Assembly: GCA_002329495.1 (NCBI GenBank)
Contig: DCTH01000132.1
Coordinates: forward strand, 12,632 to 18,073
DNA from: Syntrophothermus sp. UBA1445
GTDB taxonomy: Bacteria; Bacillota; Syntrophomonadia; Syntrophomonadales; DTU052
Direction: 5' to 3'
DNA length: 5,442 bases
The position numbers were made by a program, and so were the translations under genes. Of this stretch, positions 1 to 5,430 are shown one piece after another (within the stretch, counting starts at the first letter, position 1; each line of letters starts with the position of its first letter). The notes under the pieces were generated by a model that worked only from the letters and a program-made list of their open reading frames with translations, had not been told where the DNA came from and made no database searches.

Positions 1-27
1 GATTGATATGAGTCAACTCCAATCCTA

Positions 28-1008
28 TTATCCCCCAATCTGGTACATCTTGCGGTTCCTGGCCCCCCAGGCTTTATCACCCATGGCATGCCTCTCCGGT
101 TTGGCGAGTATGGTTTCCATGAAAATCTGTTTAAGGGACTCTTCCGGCTCCTTACCCCGCAGGGCTTCTTTAAGGTCCCGTTCCTTGCCATCATACAAAC
201 AGGCCCGAAGCTTGCCATCAGCAGTAAGGCGCAGACGGTTGCACTCCCCGCAGAAGTGGTTGCTCATCGGCGAGATGAAACCCACCGATCCCTGACCACC
301 CTCCATTTCGAAGTACTTGGCCGGGCCGTTACCCCGGCTGATCCTTCCCGGTTTTAAGGAGAAGTGTCTGCCAATGGTCTCATAGACTTTTGAATTCTTT
401 ATAATGCGATCCTGGTTCCAGTATTTGACCTCCCCCACCGGCATAAATTCGATGAACCGGATATGAAGGGGCAGGTTGTACGCTAACCGGCAGAAATCAA
501 GGATCTCATCGTCGTTGAAACCCTTTATCAGTACCGTGTTAACCTTTACCGGATGCAGTCCCTCTGCCAGGGCCGTCTCCATCGCCTTGATCACCACCGA
601 TACATCTCCACCCCGGGTGATGTATTGATAACGGTCATTTTTCAGGGTATCCAGGCTTAAGTTTACCCGGTTCAGGCCCGCCGCCTTGAGCTCTGCAGCC
701 AGTGCAGGAAACAAAATCCCGTTGGTGGTGATGGCCAGGTCATCTATAGCCTCAAGCCGGGAGATGGAATGAACCAGGTCCGGCAGGTTGCGGCGTATTA
801 GGGGCTCACCCCCGGTAAGCCTTATTTTCCTGATTCCCAGCTCAGTGCTGACCCGAACCAGGGTTTCTATCTCTTCGAAACTCAGAATTTCCCGGTGCTC
901 CTTCAGGGAAACGCCCTCCACAGGCATGCAATAGCGACAACGCAGGTTACAGCGGTCGGTTATGGAAATACGCATGTAATTGATGTCTCTGCCTAACCGG
1001 TCAAGCAT
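28..1008 (-). CDS. moaA: GTP 3',8-cyclase MoaA (radical SAM, first step of molybdopterin synthesis)
   Basis: MoaA is a cytoplasmic radical-SAM enzyme that rearranges GTP to 3',8-cyclo-7,8-dihydro-GTP, which MoaC turns into cyclic pyranopterin monophosphate. The 326-residue product has the full family pattern: the N-terminal [4Fe-4S] motif CNLRCRYC (Cys20, Cys24, Cys27), the SAM-binding GGEP at 66-69, the LSLDTL segment at 117-122, the C-terminal cluster ligands Cys253, Cys256 and Cys270 with the GTP-contact arginines in NRLRL (258, 260) and at 268, and the conserved C-terminal diglycine (325-326). Length is normal for the family and nothing is broken. An upstream in-frame ATG at 1066-1068 would add 20 residues and overlap the previous gene. 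The ATG at 1006-1008 is preferred because GGAGGG lies 6 nt before it and the protein then begins with the usual MoaA N terminus (LDRLGRDINYMRIS). It is the last gene of the operon visible here, 41 bp after the MoeA fusion. No moaC or moaE is in the window. Confidence 0.96.
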   Translation of the reverse strand: MLDRLGRDINYMRISITDRCNLRCRYCMPVEGVSLKEHREILSFEEIETLVRVSTELGIRKIRLTGGEPLIRRNLPDLVHSISRLEAIDDLAITTNGILFPALAAELKAAGLNRVNLSLDTLKNDRYQYITRGGDVSVVIKAMETALAEGLHPVKVNTVLIKGFNDDEILDFCRLAYNLPLHIRFIEFMPVGEVKYWNQDRIIKNSKVYETIGRHFSLKPGRISRGNGPAKYFEMEGGQGSVGFISPMSNHFCGECNRLRLTADGKLRACLYDGKERDLKEALRGKEPEESLKQIFMETILAKPERHAMGDKAWGARNRKMYQIGG

Positions 1009-1014
1009 GTTGTA

Positions 1015-1020
1015 CCCTCC
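1015..1020 (-). promoter_or_regulatory. Ribosome binding site that sets the moaA start
   Basis: On the minus strand GGAGGG is followed by the 6-nt spacer TACAAC and then ATG at 1008. This supports the shorter 326-residue MoaA over the 346-residue reading, whose ATG lies inside the preceding gene. Confidence 0.8.
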
Positions 1021-1049
1021 ATTCACAGCTTGGTGCTGATTTGTTGGTT

Positions 1050-2975
1050 TTAACTGTCGCTCCTCCACATGACCTGACCTGACAGGTCGAGGTTGTAACC
1101 CCCAAAGCCAAGGGTCTCGGCAACAAACTCGGGATCAGCCATCGCCTGCCGCAAGGCCTCCAGGGTGTCCTCGTCAAGCAGGTCCCTCAGGATACATATG
1201 TCATACCTCTCAGAGGCAACGGGTACAAACTCCAGTCCCAGGGCCTGACAGCTGGCGTATATCCCCAGGCTGACATCGGCGGTGTCATTGCTAACCGCCG
1301 CAGCTACCGCCAGGTGGGAGAATTCCTCCCGTTCATAGCCATTTATCTGGCCGGGATCAATCCCCTTGGTCTTGAGGAGATAATCCAGGAGGATGCGGGT
1401 TCCCGCACCCTTCTGCCGGTTAACAAACCGTATCTCCGGTCGGGCCAGGTCCGCAAGGCCTCTGATGCCCAGGGGATTCCCCGGTTTAACCATCAGTCCC
1501 TGTTCCCTGGTCACCAGGTTGACCAGTAACAGGTTTTCACCCTTAAGATAGCGCTCCAGGTAACTTATATTGTATTCCCCGGTGGCAGTGTCCAGGAGAT
1601 GGATCCCCGCCAGGTGGGTCTCTTTTCTTTTCAAGGCCATAATGCCGCCCATGCTGCCTACATTAGTGGAGGCCAGGCGCAGGTGGTGTTTCTTCCACAG
1701 GATGTTGCCCAGGTAATCCAGGGCCAGATCATGGCTGCCAATCGCCAGGATTGTCCGGTCCACCACCTCCAGGGAGCGGTTCAGGCTGATATTGACCCGG
1801 TCACCTGCCTGAAGACCTTCCAGACCTCGTGGTATCACCAGGACTCCATCGGATTTGACCAGACTGGAGGTAGCTCCGGCCCCCCGGTTGCGGGGAAAAG
1901 CCAGGTACTCGGTACCTACCCGGGCCAGGTTGACATGAACAAATTCGTCAACCCCCATACTGGAGGCCAGCTTGCGGGCCAATCGGGCCGGGAGAACTGT
2001 TGGCTGGGGCGGCTTCAGCCCCTGCAGGGCATAAATCAAAGGTTGTCCGATTAATTCAAAGACCAGTGCTGCCGATACCGGATAGCCCGGTACCCCCAGT
2101 ACTGGTTTCTGATCCAGCATCCCCACAATAGCCGGTTTTCCAGGCCTGGTGGCCAGGCCGTGCAGGATCAGCTCGCCCATTTCACCGATAACCTCGGCGG
2201 TGTAGTCCTCCCGTCCCGCCGATGATCCGGAACAAACAACCACCATATCGGCCTGCCGGGCAGCCTGCCTGATGGCATCCCGCAGAACCTCCCGGTCGTC
2301 ACGGGCGATCGGCTGGCGAAGAGGCAAGGCACCCCACCGCTCACACAGACCGGCCAGCATGCGGCTGTTGGATTCGGTTACCTCCCCCGCCTGCATGGTC
2401 TCCTGACCCGGTTCTACTATCTCGGTACCGGTTGGTATGATCGCTATCCGCGGTTTCCTTATCACCTTTATGGCAGCGACCCCGGCGGTCAGGAGGGATC
2501 CGATCTCGAACGGTCCCACCGGAAAGAAGGCCGGGATAATCATTTGGGAGGCGATCAGATCCTCCCCCACGGAACGCACGTGCTGCCAGGGTACCGCCGG
2601 AACGATAATCTCCGCCGTGTCCTCATCCTTGTAATTGACATCCTCAATCATGATGACCGCATCGAATTCCCCCGGCACCGGATCCCCGGTATCGACCTCC
2701 ATAAAATGCTGCTCGCGCTTAAGCAGGACCGGTGAGGTTTCACTGGCCCCCCGGGTATCACGTGCCCGGACCGCAATCCCATCCATGGCCGAGGCCGGGT
2801 AATGGGGTGAGGACTTACGTGCTCTGACCGGTTCCGCAGTAATCCGGCCCAGAGCCTGCTGCACCTCGATCTCTTCTTCCTGAATCCTCAGAGCGTCTCC
2901 CGCCTGCAAGCGATTCATTACCAGGGTAAGGGCCTGGTCCAGGGGCATGTTTTCAATGTAAACCGAACGAGCCAT
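1050..2975 (-). CDS. MoeA-type molybdopterin molybdenumtransferase fused to a C-terminal PBP-like domain
   Basis: This 641-residue protein has two parts. Residues 1 to about 403 are a MoeA fold, the family that inserts molybdate or tungstate into adenylylated molybdopterin. Visible motifs are SAMDGIA (62-68), DAVIMIEDV (105-113), VGED (136-139), PTGTE (181-185, STGDE in canonical MoeA), CSGSSAGREDY (248-258), RPGKP (277-281) and GVPGYPVSA (294-302). Residues about 410-635 resemble the PBP-like domain (Pfam PBP_like type) found behind MoeA in many anaerobic Firmicutes and archaea. Its features are SHDLALDYL (414-422), the glycine-rich ASTNVGSMGG (435-444), RFVNRQKGAGTR (516-527) and HLAVAAAV (554-561), recalling ModA/LysR effector-binding folds. 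There is no signal peptide, so it is cytoplasmic. ATG at 2975 follows GGAGGTT with a 5-nt spacer. The metal-insertion role is by homology. Oxyanion or cofactor sensing by the C-terminal domain is inference. Confidence 0.92.
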   Translation of the reverse strand: MARSVYIENMPLDQALTLVMNRLQAGDALRIQEEEIEVQQALGRITAEPVRARKSSPHYPASAMDGIAVRARDTRGASETSPVLLKREQHFMEVDTGDPVPGEFDAVIMIEDVNYKDEDTAEIIVPAVPWQHVRSVGEDLIASQMIIPAFFPVGPFEIGSLLTAGVAAIKVIRKPRIAIIPTGTEIVEPGQETMQAGEVTESNSRMLAGLCERWGALPLRQPIARDDREVLRDAIRQAARQADMVVVCSGSSAGREDYTAEVIGEMGELILHGLATRPGKPAIVGMLDQKPVLGVPGYPVSAALVFELIGQPLIYALQGLKPPQPTVLPARLARKLASSMGVDEFVHVNLARVGTEYLAFPRNRGAGATSSLVKSDGVLVIPRGLEGLQAGDRVNISLNRSLEVVDRTILAIGSHDLALDYLGNILWKKHHLRLASTNVGSMGGIMALKRKETHLAGIHLLDTATGEYNISYLERYLKGENLLLVNLVTREQGLMVKPGNPLGIRGLADLARPEIRFVNRQKGAGTRILLDYLLKTKGIDPGQINGYEREEFSHLAVAAAVSNDTADVSLGIYASCQALGLEFVPVASERYDICILRDLLDEDTLEALRQAMADPEFVAETLGFGGYNLDLSGQVMWRSDS

Positions 2976-3182
2976 TAAATAACCTCCGCTTTTACAAGGA
3001 TAGGCGTCTGTAATGAATCCCGATTTAAAACCAGGATTAGTAAATCCAAGTTGGTTTAAATGTTTAAAGTCCTTTTATTTTTAAGCTGCGTTTCTCACCA
3101 GGCCATCGACTGCTTGATTCTGAAGCTTCTTTAATTGGTCTGCACGGTTCCAGGGGTTTTCACTGCTTATCCCGTCCAGTGT
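2976..3182. other. 207-bp spacer between the two moeA-type genes
   Basis: This is the only long gap inside the minus-strand operon. Going downstream on the minus strand it holds a 33-codon open stretch in frame with the upstream MoeA stop (3182-3081) without a usable ATG, GTG or TTG near its beginning; a weak CACTG/CAGTG inverted repeat close behind the MoeA stop; the AT-rich compound hairpin at 3023-3061; and the Shine-Dalgarno GGAGGTT (2981-2987) of the MoeA-PBP gene. I found no convincing -35/-10 pair and no hairpin with a U-tract, so nothing shows that the operon is interrupted here, though a weak internal promoter is possible. Confidence 0.6.
3023..3061 (-). promoter_or_regulatory. Imperfect compound hairpin in the leader of the MoeA-PBP gene
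   Basis: Reading the minus strand, ATTTAAACCA (3061-3052) can pair with TGGTTTTAAAT (3033-3023), with one bulged base. Nested inside, GGATT (3047-3043) pairs perfectly with AATCC (3038-3034) around a 4-nt loop. A second GGATT-like copy just downstream (GGGATT, about 3021-3016) could compete for the same AATCC. The element ends 47 bp before the ATG. It has no U-tract, so it is not an intrinsic terminator. It could be an operator, an RNA processing site or an attenuator-like leader. The function is unknown. Confidence 0.4.
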
Positions 3183-4385
3183 TTAAAACAGGTGTACGGT
3201 TACGGTTTCTCCTTTATAGAGGCCCTGTTTATGGCTGGGGATATGAATGAACCCGTGGGCCTCTGACATAACCCGGATCAGCCCGGATTTGCCGTGTACC
3301 GGGACAGCCTTTAATATATCGCCGCTGTTATCCAGCCTGACCCGGACAAAGTCGTCGCGTCCCGCCTGGGAAGCAACATTGTCAGTGAGAACCGCCGCAC
3401 CTTTATCCCGGTCAGCTATCAGCGGTCCGACCAGGATCTGCAGCACCATCAAGGCCGAAACCGGATGCCCCGGCAACCCGATCACCAGTTGAGAGCCGAT
3501 TTTAACCGCCAGGGTTGGCTTTCCCGGCTTAATGGATATACCATGAAACAGCAGTTGTGAGTCTGGAAAAGAAAGCAGGGCGGCCAAGCTCAGGTCACGG
3601 GCGCCTACCGAACTTCCCCCGGAAATAATCACGCAGTCATTCTCCGCCAGTGCAGTTTTAATTGCATCCTGCAGTCGGCTGAAATCGTCAACTATCACCC
3701 CGTAATAACGGACCTTGGCCCCCCAGCGTCCCAAAGCCGCCCCCAGCACGTAGGAATTAACATCCCGTACCTGTCCAATTTGCGGTTGGGCGTCGACCTC
3801 TACCACCTCATCACCGGTGGAAATGACACCGAAGCGTAGCGAAGAAAAAACTGGAATCTCCGTCATGCCCAGAGCCGCCAGGACTCCGATATCCTGGGGC
3901 CGTAAATGTCTTCCCCCGGGAAGGACCTCCTCCCCAATTCTACAGTCCTCGCCTTTCCTGATCACGTTCTCGCCGGCTGCTGTCGGTCTGGTTATTAAGA
4001 CGGTATCCGGGCCCAGTTTCTCGGTATACTCCACCATTACCACCGTATCCGCACCCCTTGGCAACATACCGCCCGTTGGAATCCAGGCGCACTGTCCGGT
4101 GGTAAGTTCTATGTCCGGTTCGCAGCCCATCATCACCTCTCCCGCCAGGTCAAGGAAGGCGGGGATGGTCTCACTGGCACCAGCAACATCCGCTGCCAGA
4201 ACGGCGTAGCCATCTACGGTGGAACGTTGAAAGGGTGGCAGTTCTTCCCGGGCTATTGCCCCCGCTGCGAGCGTCCGGCCCACGGCCTCTTTCAAACCAA
4301 CCAACTCCATGGCAGGTTGGGGCCAGTTCTCTTTAAGGATGCGACTGGCCTCATCAAGCGATAACACATTAAAAAATTCTGCCAC
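3183..4385 (-). CDS. moeA: Molybdopterin molybdenumtransferase MoeA
   Basis: This is a cytoplasmic enzyme that inserts molybdate (or tungstate) into MPT-AMP, releasing AMP and active cofactor. At 400 residues it matches the usual MoeA length and carries all canonical motifs: RSTVDGYA (54-61), PTGGMLPRGADTVVMVEY (103-120), GENVIRKGED (138-147), STGDE (189-193), ISGGSSVGARDL (254-265, Asp264 probably equivalent to the catalytic Asp228 of the E. coli enzyme), KPGKP (286-290) and GLPGHPVSA (303-311). Domain IV occupies about 325-400. The start is GTG at 4385, with GGAGGC 6 nt upstream; the next residues (EFFNVLSLDEA) are a normal MoeA N terminus. It follows the small HTH gene by 47 bp and precedes a second, PBP-fused MoeA paralogue. 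Its motifs match the canonical form more closely than the paralogue's do, so it is the safer candidate for the housekeeping transferase. Metal preference cannot be read from the sequence. Confidence 0.95.
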   Translation of the reverse strand: MAEFFNVLSLDEASRILKENWPQPAMELVGLKEAVGRTLAAGAIAREELPPFQRSTVDGYAVLAADVAGASETIPAFLDLAGEVMMGCEPDIELTTGQCAWIPTGGMLPRGADTVVMVEYTEKLGPDTVLITRPTAAGENVIRKGEDCRIGEEVLPGGRHLRPQDIGVLAALGMTEIPVFSSLRFGVISTGDEVVEVDAQPQIGQVRDVNSYVLGAALGRWGAKVRYYGVIVDDFSRLQDAIKTALAENDCVIISGGSSVGARDLSLAALLSFPDSQLLFHGISIKPGKPTLAVKIGSQLVIGLPGHPVSALMVLQILVGPLIADRDKGAAVLTDNVASQAGRDDFVRVRLDNSGDILKAVPVHGKSGLIRVMSEAHGFIHIPSHKQGLYKGETVTVHLF

Positions 4386-4432
4386 GTTCTGCCTCCGTTA
4401 ACAGGGTAATGATTACTATGCTTCTTATACAA

Positions 4433-4624
4433 TTACTTGAAACAGCCCAATTCGCAGGCCTTGATCTTGAGTTTAAGCTCATCACACAACGGCCCAATTA
4501 CCCAGGGTGATACCTTCATCTCCTCAGCCACCTGGCGAGCCGCAGTACAGGTGATCCTCCCATCCTTTGCCACTTCTTTCAGTCGGGCCATTATCTTATC
4601 CCGGTTCTCCATCTCCTTATTCAA
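4433..4624 (-). CDS. Small HTH-like protein with a C-terminal CxxxC, first gene of the Moco operon
   Basis: This is a 63-residue basic protein that I cannot assign to a named family. Residues about 5-20 form a charged helix. Residues about 25-55 (ITCTAARQVAEEMKVS, then PWVIGPLCDELKLKI) have the helix-turn-helix pattern of small winged-helix DNA-binding proteins. The tail is KACELGCFK, giving Cys57-x3-Cys61, with further cysteines at 26 and 47 that could bind a metal or act as redox thiols. The start is TTG at 4624, chosen because GGAGGTG lies 6 nt upstream; the in-frame ATG at 4612 has only GGAG touching it. The gene sits directly behind the leader terminator, making it the first product under riboswitch control, and 47 bp ahead of moeA. 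A DNA-binding or metal-responsive regulator of molybdenum or tungsten metabolism is inferred from fold and position only. Confidence 0.8.
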   Translation of the reverse strand: MNKEMENRDKIMARLKEVAKDGRITCTAARQVAEEMKVSPWVIGPLCDELKLKIKACELGCFK

Positions 4625-4630
4625 TGCTTA

Positions 4631-4637
4631 CACCTCC
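4631..4637 (-). promoter_or_regulatory. Shine-Dalgarno abutting the leader terminator; decides the TTG start
   Basis: GGAGGTG on the minus strand follows the terminator U-tract with no gap and lies 6 nt before the TTG codon at 4624. It is also complementary to CACCUUU on the 5' side of the terminator hairpin (about 4654-4660), so base pairing could mask it. Confidence 0.75.
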
Positions 4638-4662
4638 AAAAAAAGGCACCGCGAAAGGTGCC
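4638..4662 (-). terminator. Intrinsic terminator in the operon leader (riboswitch expression platform)
   Basis: Minus-strand GGCACC (4662-4657), a 6-nt loop TTTCGC, GGTGCC (4650-4645), then seven T (4644-4638). The stem is perfect. It lies after the promoter and aptamer and immediately before the first Shine-Dalgarno, so it must be conditional for the downstream genes to be expressed. This is the usual layout of a transcription-terminating riboswitch. Confidence 0.88.
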
Positions 4663-4669
4663 CTGCTTT

Positions 4670-4762
4670 TCTCCTTTCCTACAGGAGGCATGCCGGTTTC
4701 CCGGACACACCCTATCGCTCACCCAACCTTAGCCATTACCGTAGGTTCAGGTGAATCGGAGA
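4670..4762 (-). promoter_or_regulatory. Moco-family riboswitch aptamer (candidate, short Tuco-like form)
   Basis: This is a structured leader read on the minus strand. P1 joins UCUCC (4762-4758) to GGAGA (4674-4670). P2 joins UUCACC (4755-4750) to GGUGAG (4723-4718), continued by AACCU (4747-4743) with AGGUU (4729-4725) and closed by a 13-nt loop. A second arm pairs GGUGUG (4711-4706) with CAUGCC (4692-4687) and, past a bulged U, CCGG with CCGG under a GAAA tetraloop (4700-4697). The 3' part has GCCUCC followed shortly by GGAAAGG, closely resembling the equivalent part of the E. coli moaA leader as I recall it. The position before moeA and moaA genes plus a terminator fits the known role of Moco RNAs. 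The P2 loop is too short for the P3 stem of full Moco RNAs. The assignment is by motif and context, not by a covariance-model score. Confidence 0.72.
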
Positions 4763-4802
4763 CTATGTTTTTTCTTAATATAAAGCCCTCTGAACTAATT
4801 GG

Positions 4803-4817
4803 TATTATACTATAATA
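4803..4817. repeat. Perfect AT-rich palindrome over the -10 region
   Basis: TATTATA-C-TATAATA is a perfect 7+1+7 inverted repeat. It places a TATAAT on each strand (minus 4809-4804, plus 4811-4816), so it may be a repressor site or two back-to-back -10 elements serving the divergent genes. The plus-strand copy lacks a good -35 box. Confidence 0.5.
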
Positions 4818-4830
4818 AACCTGATTTCAA
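4804..4830 (-). promoter_or_regulatory. Probable sigma-A-type promoter of the Moco operon
   Basis: On the minus strand TTGAAA (4830-4825) and a perfect TATAAT (4809-4804) are separated by 15 nt, which is shorter than the preferred 17. Transcription would begin near 4797, giving a leader of about 170 nt that contains the whole aptamer and the terminator. The -10 match is excellent; the spacing keeps confidence moderate. Confidence 0.6.
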
Positions 4831-4969
4831 CAGGGTTCCCCATCGCGGCCTGGGCCACCCCGCTTTTGGCTGCATTTTGAAGTTGAAATTGGATATTTAT
4901 GTTACCCGGAATCGCAGGGGCACAACCTGCCCGGATATGGTAGTATTAAGGGGAAATAGTGAGGTGAGG
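4831..4969. other. Upstream region of the divergent nfeD gene
   Basis: No gene is supported here. It contains a short GC-rich inverted repeat on the plus strand, GGGCA (4918-4922) and TGCCC (4928-4932) with a 5-nt loop and no T-run, and AT-rich stretches around 4881-4903 that give no clear -35/-10 pair. The promoter of the NfeD gene must lie in this stretch or at the shared palindrome, but I cannot place it. Confidence 0.5.
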
Positions 4970-4976
4970 GGAGGTG
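4970..4976 (+). promoter_or_regulatory. Shine-Dalgarno that decides the TTG start of the NfeD gene
   Basis: GGAGGTG is followed by a 7-nt spacer and TTG at 4984. The first in-frame ATG (4993) would be 16 nt away, too far for this site. Confidence 0.7.
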
Positions 4977-4983
4977 CCTGCTT

Positions 4984-5406
4984 TTGGGTTACATGGCCTG
5001 GCTCATTATTGGTGTGGTTTGCGGCATCATTGAAGTGGCTACCATGGGTTTCTGGTTCCTGTGGCTGGCCTTGTCAGCTCTGTTGCTAAGCCTGCTGACC
5101 TGGCTGAACGTCTTTACCACATTAACTGCTCAGGTTATTGTATTTGGAGTCATCACCATCTTCTTTGTCATTTTTACCCGGCCGCTGGTGGTCAGGATGT
5201 TCAAGACCAACGAAGTAAAGAGCAATGTTGATGCCTTGATAGGACTAACGGGGGTAGTGACCATGGAGATCGTTCCCCCCCACTCCGGTCAGGTTAAGCT
5301 CCAGGGAGAGATTTGGACCGCCCGGGCTGATCAGCAATTAAGTCAGGATTCTCTGGTTAAGGTAAGATCGGTGGAGGGTGTAACCCTGTATGTTGACCCC
5401 GTTTAG
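4984..5406 (+). CDS. NfeD-family membrane protein (short form)
   Basis: This 140-residue protein has three predicted membrane segments (about 5-20, 23-40 and 47-66) followed by a cytosolic OB-fold-like domain from about 82 to 140. The first helix carries the family-typical Glu17 in GIIEVAT, then GFWFLWLALSALL. The soluble part has the NfeD pattern LIGLTGVVTMEI, GQVKLQGEIWTARAD (102-116, Trp111) and LVKVRSVEGVTLYVDP. It corresponds to the short NfeD class without the N-terminal ClpP-like protease domain. Such proteins usually sit beside SPFH (stomatin, flotillin or slipin) genes and are thought to act with them in membrane organisation or quality control; the precise function is not established. 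TTG is taken as start because of the well-spaced Shine-Dalgarno. It is divergent from the Moco operon and has no evident functional link to it. The next gene begins 24 bp after its TAG stop. Confidence 0.88.
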   Translation: MGYMAWLIIGVVCGIIEVATMGFWFLWLALSALLLSLLTWLNVFTTLTAQVIVFGVITIFFVIFTRPLVVRMFKTNEVKSNVDALIGLTGVVTMEIVPPHSGQVKLQGEIWTARADQQLSQDSLVKVRSVEGVTLYVDPV

Positions 5407-5430
5407 ACAATAATATGGAGGTGTTAATTT

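Noticed and set aside
1009..1068. Longer MoaA reading starting at the ATG at 1068
   Set aside because: It overlaps the end of the MoeA-PBP gene, adds 20 residues without MoaA character, and lacks a Shine-Dalgarno as good as the one before 1008.
1599..2054. 151-codon plus-strand open frame inside the MoeA-PBP gene
   Set aside because: It is a shadow of a clearly conserved protein on the other strand and its translation has no recognisable features.
2990..3070. Internal promoter for the MoeA-PBP gene
   Set aside because: The best candidate boxes match only about four of six positions each, which AT-rich spacer sequence gives by chance.
3155..3175. CACTG/CAGTG hairpin just after moeA as a terminator
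   Set aside because: A five-pair stem with an 11-nt loop followed by A residues on the transcribed strand cannot act as an intrinsic terminator.
4406..4416. GTAATGATTAC palindrome between the HTH gene and moeA
   Set aside because: An 11-nt AT-rich palindrome is expected by chance, and it has no second copy at the operon promoter.
4437..4815. Plus-strand open frames opposite the HTH gene and leader
   Set aside because: They lie antisense to the small HTH gene and to the riboswitch and terminator, with no family resemblance and no ribosome binding site.
4918..4932. GGGCA/TGCCC hairpin upstream of nfeD as a terminator
   Set aside because: The stem is only five base pairs with no T-run after it and no gene ending before it on that strand.
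4799..5089. 96-codon plus-strand open frame from 4799
   Set aside because: Its composition is not protein-like, it starts in the promoter region without a Shine-Dalgarno, and it runs out of frame through the NfeD gene.
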